From Halorubrum sodomense (lineage in GTDB: Archaea > Halobacteriota > Halobacteria > Halobacteriales > Haloferacaceae): DNA of 64,000 bases. This document shows, one piece after another, positions 7,769 to 15,363 of the stretch. The stretch is from contig NZ_FOYN01000001.1 of the NCBI RefSeq assembly GCF_900111935.1, positions 186,001-250,000 of the forward strand, read 5' to 3'. The translations under genes were made by a program, and so were the position numbers. Position 1 is the first letter of the stretch; every line of letters begins with the position of its first letter. Below the pieces are notes generated by a model. It did not search any database, was not told the origin of the DNA, and saw only the letters and a list, made by a program, of their open reading frames with translations.

Positions 7769-9561
7769 CAGTTCTCCCCCTGTCCGAAGAGCGCGTACAG
7801 GACGCCGAGCGATCCGATTCCGGCCGTGATAAGTCCGACGTCGGGCGAACTCCCGCTGAAGAAGCCGGCGCCGGCGCCGCCGGTGCTCTGGGACTCCTCG
7901 AACTTTTCGATGAGTTCTTGATTTTGCTGTTCGAGTTGGTTCCACTCTTCTTGCGTTATGTAGTTCGAGTCGCTCTGTGGTTCGGTCGACTCGAACGACG
8001 CGCTTGACGTGTTCTCGCCGGTCTCCTGATTCACGATCGAATCGACAGTAAACGACCGTGAGAGGTTTAGCGTCTCGTACTGGGTTTCATCGTCTGCGGA
8101 CTCGTAGCCGACAGACTCGACCTCGGTGATATTCGTCTCTAAGTCTCCGCTCGCGTCGTAGGAGTAGGTGCCGTCCCCGTTGTCGGTCCAGTCGGTCGCA
8201 GGGACCGAGACGGTCTCGCCGGCCGTCGTCGTCACGTTCAGGACCGTCCCCTCGTAGGGCTGCGCGGTGAGGGTGATGGTTCCGCCGTCGACGCCGGTCT
8301 CGTAGGCGTCCCATGTACCCGAGATTTGGCTCACGTCGGCCGTGAGATACACGTCTCCGGCGAAGGTGCTCGGATCGTAGGTCTCGCCTGATTCGATCGG
8401 TCCGTCCGACTCGTCGGTGAGACCGATTGTCCCCGAGAGCGTCGCGCCGGTTTCGGCGATCGTGACCGTGACCTCGCGTTCGGGGTCGATCGGGATGTTG
8501 AGTGCGGCGAGGTCAGCGATCGCGTTTGCCTTCGACTCTTCCGACGAAAGCATTGCCGCTCGCTCGCGCGGAGTAATCAGCTCGGAGATTTCAATCTCCC
8601 CTGATTGAACGTCTCCGTAGACGGACGAGACCCACGTTGAGATTCCATCGCGAGCGTTTTGAAACTCTGTGGTCATCTCGTCGTAGACTGTTTTCCACGA
8701 TTCCTCGCTACTGCCGCACCTGAGCATCGGAATCTGGGGACCATCGACCCCGTCGACGTCCCAGATTAGAAGCAGGTCCGTGTTGTAATCGGGGAACATA
8801 TCATTCCCCGTTGTAGAGGGGTTGAAAAGCGAAAGAACGACAGTATTAGAGAAATCCGTCTCGCGTTTGTAGAACAGTTCGATCTCCTTGACGTCCATTG
8901 TTGACCCGTCCGGCAGGGTTCGGGACGTGGAACTTACCGTTCCCGACCGGAAAGTGAACTCTCCATTCCCGTCGGGCTGCCCGTGAACTACGTCGGGGTA
9001 AGTAACGTCAGGGTGACCATCAACCGTGTTGAGGGTGTTTTTGACCTCGCTAATGCTTTCGTTCCACGACTTGAAGAGGTTAGAGACGATGGTCGTCTCG
9101 TAGCTGTCCACGGCCGCAGTCGCGGAATCAAGAACCTCCGACTCACTAGAGCCGGCATTCAATTCCTCGATCGCTGCGATCTTCGCTTCGGTGTAAGCGT
9201 TATTTTTCACCCCGTCAATGATGTTTTTATTATCCACGATGGTGCTCGCGTTCGTGGATTTGCGTGTTCTAGCGGTCTGGTAAACGTCTTGTTTGAGAGC
9301 AGAGGCGGTAAGTCCCTCTGCCGGTGCGTCACTCCCTAAGACGCCAGTATCTCGCAGCGCCCAGCCGAGGCCGATAGGTCCACCGATGACGGTACTCGCA
9401 GCGATTGTACCGAGGTCGGACCAATCAACGTCGAACGCCGACACGCTTCCAGCTGTGGAGCCGAGCGCGCCGACGCCGGCGGCGGCGCCGATACCGACTG
9501 CCGTCGTCCGCATCAGTCCCCGACGAGTGAGTCGGAGCGAATCCGGTTGTGTTGCGGTCAT
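7768..9561 (-). CDS. Spike-like virion protein with Tat signal (VP4-like)
   Basis: At 597 residues this is the largest leftward gene of the provirus. The N terminus has a twin-arginine signal (RLTRRGLMRTTAVGIGAAAG). The long ectodomain is Thr, Ser and Asp rich. Near the C terminus a Gln/Glu coiled-coil segment (QEEWNQLEQQNQELIEKFEE) is followed by a glycine-rich hinge and one transmembrane helix (VGLITAGIGSLGVLYALF). Signal peptide, large ectodomain, coiled coil and C-terminal anchor make up the architecture of the pleolipovirus VP4 spike. The central part (about 8570-9250) is more AT-rich than its flanks, which suggests domain exchange. Confidence 0.75.
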   Translation of the reverse strand: MTATQPDSLRLTRRGLMRTTAVGIGAAAGVGALGSTAGSVSAFDVDWSDLGTIAASTVIGGPIGLGWALRDTGVLGSDAPAEGLTASALKQDVYQTARTRKSTNASTIVDNKNIIDGVKNNAYTEAKIAAIEELNAGSSESEVLDSATAAVDSYETTIVSNLFKSWNESISEVKNTLNTVDGHPDVTYPDVVHGQPDGNGEFTFRSGTVSSTSRTLPDGSTMDVKEIELFYKRETDFSNTVVLSLFNPSTTGNDMFPDYNTDLLLIWDVDGVDGPQIPMLRCGSSEESWKTVYDEMTTEFQNARDGISTWVSSVYGDVQSGEIEISELITPRERAAMLSSEESKANAIADLAALNIPIDPEREVTVTIAETGATLSGTIGLTDESDGPIESGETYDPSTFAGDVYLTADVSQISGTWDAYETGVDGGTITLTAQPYEGTVLNVTTTAGETVSVPATDWTDNGDGTYSYDASGDLETNITEVESVGYESADDETQYETLNLSRSFTVDSIVNQETGENTSSASFESTEPQSDSNYITQEEWNQLEQQNQELIEKFEESQSTGGAGAGFFSGSSPDVGLITAGIGSLGVLYALFGQGEN

Positions 9562-9564
9562 GAG

Positions 9565-10080
9565 TTAGTCCTCCCGCCCGATGAGCCACACGACGACCAA
9601 CACCGCCGCCACGATGCCGATCGCGCCGGTGTCGCCACCGAGGCCAACTCCGGCACCGCCGGCGGACCCGATGGTCCCCCAGTTGACCGAGTCGATCAGG
9701 GACGTGTTCGCGCCGGTCGAGGCGACGACCCGGACCGAGTCGTAGGCCGCGCGGTCGGACTCGTTGAGAGTCACGTTCGCGGACTCGGTCGTGTTCTCGG
9801 CGACCGAGATCGTCGTCTCGTTGAGTACGGTGCTACTCCCGTCGCTCTCGTTGAGCCCGGTGAACGTCACGTTCACGTCGACCGGTCCGCTGCCGTTCAT
9901 GTCGTCGACGCCGGTCACGTCGACGTACACCGATTCAGTCGTGTTCTCGACGGCGACCGTGTCGTTGGCGAGCTCGGTCGAATTGGTCTGCCCGGCGACC
10001 CCGCCGGCGCCGAACGCGAGACCGATCGCGGCGATCGCGACGATCGCGACGACGAGGGCCGCGCTTGTGTTGCGGTTCAT
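9565..10080 (-). CDS. Sequon-rich surface protein of the virion operon
   Basis: This 171-residue protein has a signal-like N terminus, a Thr/Asn/Ser-rich ectodomain and a C-terminal transmembrane helix (IGIVAAVLVVVWLIG) followed by RED. The ectodomain carries about ten N-x-S/T sequons (NST, NDT, NTT, NVT, NES, NET and others), so heavy N-glycosylation is likely. It lies between the DUF378-like and spike-like genes. It resembles a small surface protein on the virion; I do not recognise a named family. Its first codons include a copy of the recurring motif (10063-10075). Confidence 0.65.
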   Translation of the reverse strand: MNRNTSAALVVAIVAIAAIGLAFGAGGVAGQTNSTELANDTVAVENTTESVYVDVTGVDDMNGSGPVDVNVTFTGLNESDGSSTVLNETTISVAENTTESANVTLNESDRAAYDSVRVVASTGANTSLIDSVNWGTIGSAGGAGVGLGGDTGAIGIVAAVLVVVWLIGRED

Positions 10081-10343
10081 TAGTCTCCCCCGTCACCGCG
10101 GAGCTGGTCGACGACGTCGGGGATGTCGTAGAATCCAGCGTGATCGGCGAGCGTGACGACGCCGGCGACGGCGACCGCGGCGTAGACACCAGTCGCGACG
10201 GTCGGCGACCCGACCGCGGTGCCGAGCTCGGCGACCGCGTTGTAGTCGAAGAACTCCAGCAGGCCCCAGTTGATGGAACCGATCGAGGTGAGGATCCAGA
10301 TCACTCCCGCGATCGTGTCCTCGCCGTCCCAGATGGAGCTCAC
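10080..10343 (-). CDS. DUF378-like small membrane protein
   Basis: This 87-residue protein starts at a GTG overlapping the upstream stop (GTGA). It has [22 protein letters not shown] near the N terminus, which closely follows the DUF378 pattern (hydrophobic helix, I-x-x-x-NWGL-x-FF/FN-x-V). A second membrane helix follows, then a short cytosolic tail. DUF378 is a small bacterial and archaeal membrane family of unknown function; finding it inside a virion operon is unusual. Confidence 0.7.
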   Translation of the reverse strand: MSSIWDGEDTIAGVIWILTSIGSINWGLLEFFDYNAVAELGTAVGSPTVATGVYAAVAVAGVVTLADHAGFYDIPDVVDQLRGDGGD

Positions 10344-10750
10344 AGCAACCACCCCACGGTGAACTGTCCGGCGGTCACACCGACGACGTACAGGAGCCCC
10401 CACAGGTCGGAACTGGTGAAGAAGCTCCCCACGGTATCGGGGAGCACGATGAACCCGATTGGGAGCGCGAGCGCGGCGACAGCGGCCCCGAGGTACCAAC
10501 CCTGGAGCCCGCGAATATCGTCGGAGAGGGTCGAGAACTCGGTGTTATCGTTCGTGACGACAACTCCGATGATCGATGCGTAGCCGAGGAGCCACGCGGT
10601 CGAGAAGTCGAACCCGGCGAGGCTGAATTGTGTCGCTCCGAACTCGACGTCGAAGAGTTGGAACGTAGCGATATCAACGACCATGAACGCCGAGGCGAGG
10701 CCAGCCACGATGAGGGCGGCGTCGACGGCGTCAAATTCCATTTTCGCCAT
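10340..10750 (-). CDS. Four-helix membrane protein, first gene of virion operon (VP3-like)
   Basis: This 136-residue protein has four predicted transmembrane helices, with a short charged N terminus ([10 protein letters not shown]). Pleolipovirus VP3, the major internal membrane protein, is of similar size, has several helices and is encoded just before the spike. Here a DUF378-like and a sequon-rich gene lie between. The TATA box at about 10778-10785 makes this the first gene of the leftward virion operon, probably translated from a leaderless transcript. Confidence 0.65.
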   Translation of the reverse strand: MAKMEFDAVDAALIVAGLASAFMVVDIATFQLFDVEFGATQFSLAGFDFSTAWLLGYASIIGVVVTNDNTEFSTLSDDIRGLQGWYLGAAVAALALPIGFIVLPDTVGSFFTSSDLWGLLYVVGVTAGQFTVGWLL

Positions 10751-10777
10751 GCGAGCGGCCGGGCCACGGTGACCCCC

Positions 10778-10785
10778 ATATACTC
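10778..10785 (-). promoter_or_regulatory. TATA box of the virion operon
   Basis: On the minus strand the sequence reads AGTATATG about 28-34 bases upstream of the start codon at 10750. This is the correct spacing for a leaderless haloarchaeal transcript. Confidence 0.55.
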
Positions 10786-10832
10786 CCGCATTCAGTACGG
10801 TCTATGCCCGTTCCGTGTCATTTTGAGGTACA

Positions 10833-10840
10833 TTTAAGTG
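10833..10840 (+). promoter_or_regulatory. TATA box of the 10864 gene
   Basis: CATTTAAG lies about 27 bases before the ATG at 10864. This fits a leaderless rightward transcript diverging from the virion operon. Confidence 0.5.
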
Positions 10841-10863
10841 AACCACCGTGCCCGCGAGGGGCG

Positions 10864-11073
10864 ATGGGATTCAAAAGTCTCGTCGACCGCGACGGCAGCG
10901 GAACCGTAACGATCGACAAACAGCACCTCGAACTCGACGGGTTAGTCGCCGAAGACGGCTCGATCAAGGAGGCCGACGCGCACACGCAGCGCGTCGGCGA
11001 GCGCGCGTACTTGGTGCGCTTCCCGGAGGACGGCGAAGTGCCGAGTCTGTTAGAGCTCGTGGGGCGCGCATGA
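10864..11073 (+). CDS. Small provirus protein, possible regulator
   Basis: This 69-residue protein (MGFKSLVDRDGSGTVTIDKQHLELDGLVAEDG...) has a short beta-rich pattern, like AbrB or SpoVT swapped-hairpin DNA-binding domains. That is only a shape-level impression. It diverges from the virion operon. A close homologue in the remnant provirus (23847-24054) has a 2-base deletion that breaks the frame. Conservation of the DNA between the two copies supports it as a real gene. Confidence 0.6.
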   Translation: MGFKSLVDRDGSGTVTIDKQHLELDGLVAEDGSIKEADAHTQRVGERAYLVRFPEDGEVPSLLELVGRA

Positions 11074-11141
11074 AATCCGCCGGAAGGGGGTTCTCGACGC
11101 GACCCCGTGGGATTCGACGCAGATGTATTCACGATCCGCGA

Positions 11142-11185
11142 TCTATGTACCTCGCTCGGGGCGATCGGCGCGTGAAGTACATAGA
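11142..11185. promoter_or_regulatory. Inverted repeat in the regulator region
   Basis: TCTATGTAC (11142-11150) is repeated inverted as GTACATAGA (11177-11185). The remnant provirus has ATCTAC...GTAGAT at the equivalent place, so one base pair appears to have changed on both sides. It may be an operator or the stem of a transcript. The rest of 11074-11312 holds no gene I can support. Confidence 0.45.
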
Positions 11186-11312
11186 AATCGGTTGGGTTAC
11201 AGGTGGTGGTCGTCGGGAACATGCTCGACTTGGTGGTGCTACTTCAACACGGACCGGTTCTGTTACTCCAGAGCGACGGGATCCTGACCCCCGTACATAC
11301 AGCGTGGTATAA

Positions 11313-11570
11313 ATGAGCCGTCGAACCAGCCTCAAGATCACCGAAGAACGCGAGCGCCAGCTCGAAAGAGCGAGCGAGATCGTCGCGAGTGGTCCCAACG
11401 ATGACCCGCCCATGAGCGTGGTGTTTGACGCTGCGCTCGCACACCTGATTCAGTCAGAGCAGAACATCCAGGAGGCCCGCGACGAGATGAATCCAGCGAC
11501 AATTCAGCAGTTCAACACCGAAGTGATTGGGTTGCGGTATCGAACGAGCGTTGAAAACCGCTGGCGGTGA
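11313..11570 (+). CDS. Small DNA-binding-like protein (possible ribbon-helix-helix)
   Basis: This 85-residue protein begins MSRRTSLKITEERERQLERASEIV and continues PPMSVVFDAALAHLIQSEQN. A short strand then two helices is the ribbon-helix-helix pattern (CopG/MetJ class), so a repressor role is likely. A full-length homologue (24295-24552) survives in the otherwise decayed second provirus. That suggests either recent decay or selection to keep it. Confidence 0.65.
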   Translation: MSRRTSLKITEERERQLERASEIVASGPNDDPPMSVVFDAALAHLIQSEQNIQEARDEMNPATIQQFNTEVIGLRYRTSVENRWR

Positions 11571-11620
11571 TAATATTCTATATTAAAAAAAGAAATCCGC
11601 CGGATTACAGATCAGTTTGG

Positions 11621-11989
11621 TTAGACTGATTCTACCGTACGGAGAAGAGATTCTTCTCCGTTCTCACCTACTGCGATTATTTGATACGGTGCGCTACCGC
11701 CGCCACTTGTGAGGTTAATACTATCTCCGACGTTGGTCATATTAGTACCAACTGTGCCGGCGGAATCAGTGACGTATACGTAGTCGGCTGTGCCCGTATT
11801 AACTAAAGTTACGGTATCACCGTCGACGGTGACGCCGGCTGTGGCCGACCCACCAATCTGATCGCCGAGCCCGAGCACGAACGTCCCGATGACGGCGGCC
11901 AGAATGACGGTGATTGCGACCATCAATATGACCCCGATTACGGGACTCACACCACGGTCGTCTTCGTTGAAGAGTTTACCTAGTTTCAT
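11621..11989 (-). CDS. Type IV pilin-like protein carried by the provirus
   Basis: This 122-residue protein has the archaeal class III signal: [35 protein letters not shown]. Prepilin peptidase should cut before the hydrophobic helix, at RG/VSPVIG or close by. The small beta-rich head follows the Pilin_N (DUF1628-type) pattern of haloarchaeal pilins. It is not adjacent to pilus assembly genes, so it would need host machinery. The remnant provirus carries another pilin at the same place (24569-24985) with a different head domain. Confidence 0.85.
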   Translation of the reverse strand: MKLGKLFNEDDRGVSPVIGVILMVAITVILAAVIGTFVLGLGDQIGGSATAGVTVDGDTVTLVNTGTADYVYVTDSAGTVGTNMTNVGDSINLTSGGGSAPYQIIAVGENGEESLLRTVESV

Positions 11990-12080
11990 GTTTGAACCCA
12001 GCAGGGTCCGAAGCGTGCGGTCCTGGAATAACTACGGTCCACATCTATCGGGTCGCTGGCTACTTCAAAATAAGCAAATC

Positions 12081-12090
12081 CTATATAAAT
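12081..12090 (+). promoter_or_regulatory. TATA-like box upstream of the 12164 gene
   Basis: CTATATAAAT lies in an AT-rich stretch 75-85 bases before the ATG at 12164, so the transcript would have a leader of roughly 50 bases. The flanking 11990-12163 holds no gene. Confidence 0.4.
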
Positions 12091-12163
12091 ACTTGGTGGC
12101 CTACCTCTCACTCGTGAAAATTAGTCCGGCACGTTCAAGCCGTAAGTGTCCATTACTCAAGAT

Positions 12164-12940
12164 ATGAGACCCACGGCCCAAGCCCTCGCTCGGACATACA
12201 GTGATCGGGGGTATCCAGACCCGTGGGAGAAAGTCCTCGACTACCGACGTGTCCAGGAATACGTGGCCGAACACCCGAACCACGGCCGCACGCGCGTTGG
12301 GAAGGCTCTCGATCTCCCCCCAGGCCGTGTGCGTGGATGGATTAGCGATGGTATGCCTGACTCCGTCCGGGGAATCCAAACTGCGATCGATCACGGATGG
12401 CTCGATCCCGACCCCGAAGGCAAGACTGCGGCCGCGCTCGTCGACCTCCTCGCGCACGTCCTCGCCGGTGGCAGCATCAAGTCTCGGACCTATGTTCCAT
12501 CGGTGACTGTCGGTCGGCGGCTCGAAACGGATGAAATCCGAGAAGTCTTCGACCGAGTCGGCGTCAAGACTGTCGTCCGCCGGGCCAATGAGGATGGACG
12601 CGCAACGGAGGTATTACCCGAGTCTGATGGATCGGTCCTCGGTCGGTGTCTCGTTACAATGGGTGCCCCCGCGGGCGAAAAAGTGGATCTCGATGTCTTC
12701 CCGTCGGTCGCATGGGACGTACCGGAGTCAACGCAGGCGTCTTTTGCGCGGATCTATCTCGATCACCGAGCAACGGAGTTGGCAGGTAAACGAACGATGG
12801 TCATTCAGGAAGATCGACCGTCAGCGTATCTAAAAGGACTCCAAGAATTCCTAGCGGATGTCACTGGCGGCCCAGTGACCGTCGGCGACGGACAAGTGAC
12901 AATCTCAGCGGACGCGGCCCGCAAGTTCTGTCCTGCGTAG
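12164..12940 (+). CDS. Unknown provirus protein with N-terminal HTH-like segment
   Basis: This 258-residue protein is started at the ATG at 12164 because the remnant homologue (25189) has its ATG at the same place; a GTG at 12146 is possible. Residues about 25-75 (VQEYVAEHPNHGRTRVGKALDLPPGRVRGWISDGMPD) look like a helix-turn-helix. The rest, with FARIYLDHRATELAGKRTM and YLKGLQEFLADVTGGPVTVGDGQVTISADAARKF, is alpha-beta and unassigned. It could be a DNA-binding regulator. It ends one base before the convergent repressor gene. Confidence 0.65.
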   Translation: MRPTAQALARTYSDRGYPDPWEKVLDYRRVQEYVAEHPNHGRTRVGKALDLPPGRVRGWISDGMPDSVRGIQTAIDHGWLDPDPEGKTAAALVDLLAHVLAGGSIKSRTYVPSVTVGRRLETDEIREVFDRVGVKTVVRRANEDGRATEVLPESDGSVLGRCLVTMGAPAGEKVDLDVFPSVAWDVPESTQASFARIYLDHRATELAGKRTMVIQEDRPSAYLKGLQEFLADVTGGPVTVGDGQVTISADAARKFCPA

Positions 12941-13192
12941 TTATTCGAGCTCGTCAGCGTCAATCTCCCCCGAGAGATACTCGCGACCGCGATCCGTGAT
13001 CCGATAGTACCCTGAGTCGACCGGCTCGACGAGGGAAGCGTCTTCGAGCTTACCGATTCGTCGAGAGACCCAGTTTCGGGTGTATTCGAGATTTTTCCCG
13101 ATCACGGCAGGCGTCAAGATGAGGTCGGACTCAGCGAGGAGCTCGAGGATCCGATCGTCCGTCTGATTCATCCACTCGACCCGGGGGCGCAT
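12941..13192 (-). CDS. phiH1-type winged-helix repressor
   Basis: This 83-residue winged-helix protein begins MRPRVEWMNQTDDRILELLAESDLILTPAVIGKNLEYTRNWVSRRIGKLEDASLVEP. That matches the small haloarchaeal family named after the phage phiH1 repressor. It faces away from the integrase operon and is the best candidate for the lysogeny regulator. A TATA element (GTTATATG on the minus strand, about 13213-13222) lies 25 bases upstream, implying a leaderless transcript. Confidence 0.8.
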   Translation of the reverse strand: MRPRVEWMNQTDDRILELLAESDLILTPAVIGKNLEYTRNWVSRRIGKLEDASLVEPVDSGYYRITDRGREYLSGEIDADELE

Positions 13193-13371
13193 ACCTCCGC
13201 CTCATACGGATTCATATAACAGATATCGATCCGCTTCGGCTCAAATAGCTTTTCGTATTGGATACTACACGATTTGATGGGTTAAAGTTAAGTCGACAGT
13301 GTTCTTCGGAGCGTCTAACGGAAGCGCTCTCGCGGACCCGTCGCTCCCGATGGGTCCTATCGTTCGCAAAA

Positions 13372-13403
13372 GCGGACCCCGCTGCTGGAGACAGCGGGTC
13401 CGC
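13372..13403. promoter_or_regulatory. Strong inverted repeat upstream of the integrase operon
   Basis: GCGGACCCCGCTG (13372-13384) pairs with CAGCGGGTCCGC (13392-13403) with one bulged base and a short loop. A second imperfect hairpin, GGCTTCCGTA with TACGAAAGCC, follows at about 13408-13433. Both lie between the divergent repressor and integrase operons. They could be repressor sites, a terminator or attenuator, or arm-type recombinase sites. Confidence 0.5.
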
Positions 13404-13543
13404 GTGGGCTTCCGTATCTGAGGTACGAAAGCCATGCCAGATCACTACGCGCCGGGGTTTGAAATCCCCGATCGACCGCGGTACCGCAACACAAGCACCC
13501 CACGCGACTACTTTCAGTTTCACTGCCCGCGTCAGGATCTTTT

Positions 13544-13551
13544 CTTTTTAA
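13544..13551 (+). promoter_or_regulatory. TATA box of the integrase operon
   Basis: CTTTTTAA lies about 25 bases before the ATG at 13575. That spacing is why I choose 13575 over the upstream ATG at 13434. The stretch 13193-13543 then holds only regulatory structure and one copy of the CCGCAACACAAGC motif (13484-13496). Confidence 0.5.
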
Positions 13552-13574
13552 CCCCGTCCCGTCGGTCGGAATCG

Positions 13575-13835
13575 ATGCCTCCGAAAGAAGTCGTGCGGAT
13601 TGAAGACCGGCAGGATAGGTGGCGGTTCGTGTGTCCCCGCGGCCACCGGTCGTGGGAACCAACGAATCACCATTTCTGGTGTCAGAAGTGCGCCGCGAGC
13701 GACGAGTCCGACGGTGTGTTCCGGACGCTTCGCGACCGCAAGACTGGCGCCGAGTTGACCCGCGATCGGGTTCGGCTGGTAACGCCAGTCGGTCCCTACG
13801 ATCGCGATCTCGACGGTAAGGAGGGGTCCGCGTGA
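13575..13835 (+). CDS. Zinc-finger protein of the integrase operon
   Basis: This 86-residue protein has CPRGH near residue 18 and CQKC near residue 33, so it probably binds one zinc ion. It starts at an ATG 25 bases after a TATA box and its stop overlaps the next gene. Small genes co-transcribed with the integrase are typical of SNJ2-like proviruses, where they affect integration or excision. A role as a directionality or accessory factor is therefore possible. Confidence 0.65.
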   Translation: MPPKEVVRIEDRQDRWRFVCPRGHRSWEPTNHHFWCQKCAASDESDGVFRTLRDRKTGAELTRDRVRLVTPVGPYDRDLDGKEGSA

Positions 13836-13942
13836 GCGACGAAAGCGGACACGCCCGCCGAGTCGCCGAGCAGCTCGCGATGTACGAGGATGAGGCCGAC
13901 GAGGACGGCGAGACCGACAAACCGAAGGAGCCCGATGAGTGA
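13832..13942 (+). CDS. Very small acidic protein before the integrase
   Basis: This 36-residue open frame starts at a GTG overlapping the previous stop and ends 8 bases inside the integrase gene. The sequence is MSDESGHARRVAEQLAMYED and then acidic. The double overlap supports translation. Nothing points to a function beyond its place in the integrase operon. Confidence 0.5.
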   Translation: MSDESGHARRVAEQLAMYEDEADEDGETDKPKEPDE

Positions 13943-14978
13943 CGAGTTGGAACCGATCCCACCAGAGCGCGCGGTTGAGATGCACCTCGACCGGATGAAA
14001 GAGGATCGCGCCGAGTGGACCCGGACAACCCACCAGAGCGAGCTTCGGCCGTTCGTCGAGTGGTGTCGCGAGGAGGGTTCGGTCGACAATCTGAACGAAC
14101 TCTCGGGTCGAGACCTGTACGAATACCGGATCTGGCGCCGGGAAGGAGGGTACAGCAACAGCAAGGTCGATGAGCTCGCGAAGAAGACGCTTCACTCGAA
14201 CCTCTCGACGTTGCGGTCGTTCCTCAAGTTCTGCGGAGAGATCGAGGCGGTACCGTCGGACCTGTACGAGAAGGTGCCACTCGTGAAGCTCAGTCGCGAG
14301 GACGAGGTGAGCGACTCCTACCTTCGACCGGAGCGAGCAGCAGACATCGTCGAGTACCTCTCGCAGTACGAGTACGCGAGCCGCGACCACGTCGTCTGGG
14401 CGCTGATCTGGCACACCGGCGCGCGCCTCGGTGCGGTTCGGTCGCTCGACCTCCAGGATCTCGACTTGGAGGGCAACAAACCCTCAATCGAGTTCGCCCA
14501 CCGCCCGGAGACCGGAACCCCGCTCAAGAACGACGCCGCAAGCGAGCGGGTCAACCGCATTAGCCGTCGAGTTGCCCAGATCCTACAGGACTACATTGAC
14601 GGCCCGCGGACGGATTCCGTCGACGATCACGGCCGAAACCCGCTCGTCTCTACCGACGCGGGTCGGATTGCGGCCGGGACCATCCGGAAGGCGTTCTATC
14701 GCTGGACCCGCCCGTGTTTCATCGGGAAGGAGTGCCCGCACGACGAGGATCCCGAGTCGTGTAAGTTCGCGACGTTCCGGCACGTGAGCGGGTGTCCGTC
14801 CGCCCGGTCGCCCCACGACGCCCGCAAGGCGCGGGTGACGAAGTACCGTAACGACGGCGTCCCTCGGGGCGTCGTTTCGGACCAGCTCAACGCGAGCGAG
14901 GACGTTCTCGACAAGCACTACGACCGCGCTTCGGAGCGCGAGAAGGCAGACCGCCGCTGGCGGATTATACAACAATGA
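13935..14978 (+). CDS. Tyrosine recombinase (integrase) of the provirus
   Basis: This 347-residue protein has an N-terminal SAM-like core-binding domain (about residues 10-105: HQSELRPFVEWCREEG...) and a C-terminal catalytic domain. The first catalytic Arg is in HTGARLGAVRSLDL, the H-x-x-R box is HDARKARV, and the nucleophilic Tyr is in DVLDKHYDRAS, 24 residues from the end. It should recombine the tRNA 3' end with the viral att site. The att repeat begins 50 bases after its stop. The C-terminal 56 residues recur in the remnant provirus. Confidence 0.93.
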   Translation: MSDELEPIPPERAVEMHLDRMKEDRAEWTRTTHQSELRPFVEWCREEGSVDNLNELSGRDLYEYRIWRREGGYSNSKVDELAKKTLHSNLSTLRSFLKFCGEIEAVPSDLYEKVPLVKLSREDEVSDSYLRPERAADIVEYLSQYEYASRDHVVWALIWHTGARLGAVRSLDLQDLDLEGNKPSIEFAHRPETGTPLKNDAASERVNRISRRVAQILQDYIDGPRTDSVDDHGRNPLVSTDAGRIAAGTIRKAFYRWTRPCFIGKECPHDEDPESCKFATFRHVSGCPSARSPHDARKARVTKYRNDGVPRGVVSDQLNASEDVLDKHYDRASEREKADRRWRIIQQ

Positions 14979-15028
14979 GTACCACACAAATTCAAGCCGA
15001 TTGCTGCGGGATAACTACGGGACTCAAG

Positions 15029-15042
15029 TCCCGTCGCGCCCG
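15029..15042 (+). repeat. Right attachment site of the intact provirus
   Basis: TCCCGTCGCGCCCG is an exact copy of the tRNA 3' end (279-292), preceded by TCAA and one mismatch. It closes an element of about 14.75 kb. The 50 bases before it, after the integrase stop, match those before the outer copy at 25550. Confidence 0.88.
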
Positions 15043-15363
15043 TCATAGTTTCTGACGGGGCAAATTGACAGGACGGCGGCCGGGTGTATATAAGGCAAAC
15101 CCCCAGTGACGGGTTTGAGTTCGTCACGCAGCGTGACGGGGGTCGTCGCCTTCGTGCGGTTCGTGAAATACACGTGACGGAGTCGGGGTAATGTCCTTGG
15201 GTGGTTGGTGGTTTCGTCGTGCGAGGCTAGTCTAGCTCGAGGTTTCACGATTAATCAGCCGCTCTCGTCGGGGGCCGGAATCACGACGCTCCTTCGCCCT
15301 CTCTTTCTTTGATTTGATATTTAATACTGAAAATATATCTGTCCGGTGTCTGATACTCAACTA
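15043..15363. other. Intergenic segment beyond attR
   Basis: No gene is convincing. There is a TATA-like GTGTATATAAGG at 15085-15094 and a perfect inverted repeat CGTCACGC-A-GCGTGACG at 15122-15138. GTGACGG recurs nearby at about 15107 and 15174. AAATATAT at about 15331-15338 is a TATA box some 27 bases before the ATG at 15364. Confidence 0.4.

Noticed and set aside
13434-13835. ATG at 13434 as the start of the zinc-finger gene
   Set aside because: It follows directly on a hairpin; the TATA box spacing supports the ATG at 13575 instead.
15021-15042. Possible second tRNA gene
   Set aside because: Only the T arm and acceptor 3' half are present; it is the att repeat.
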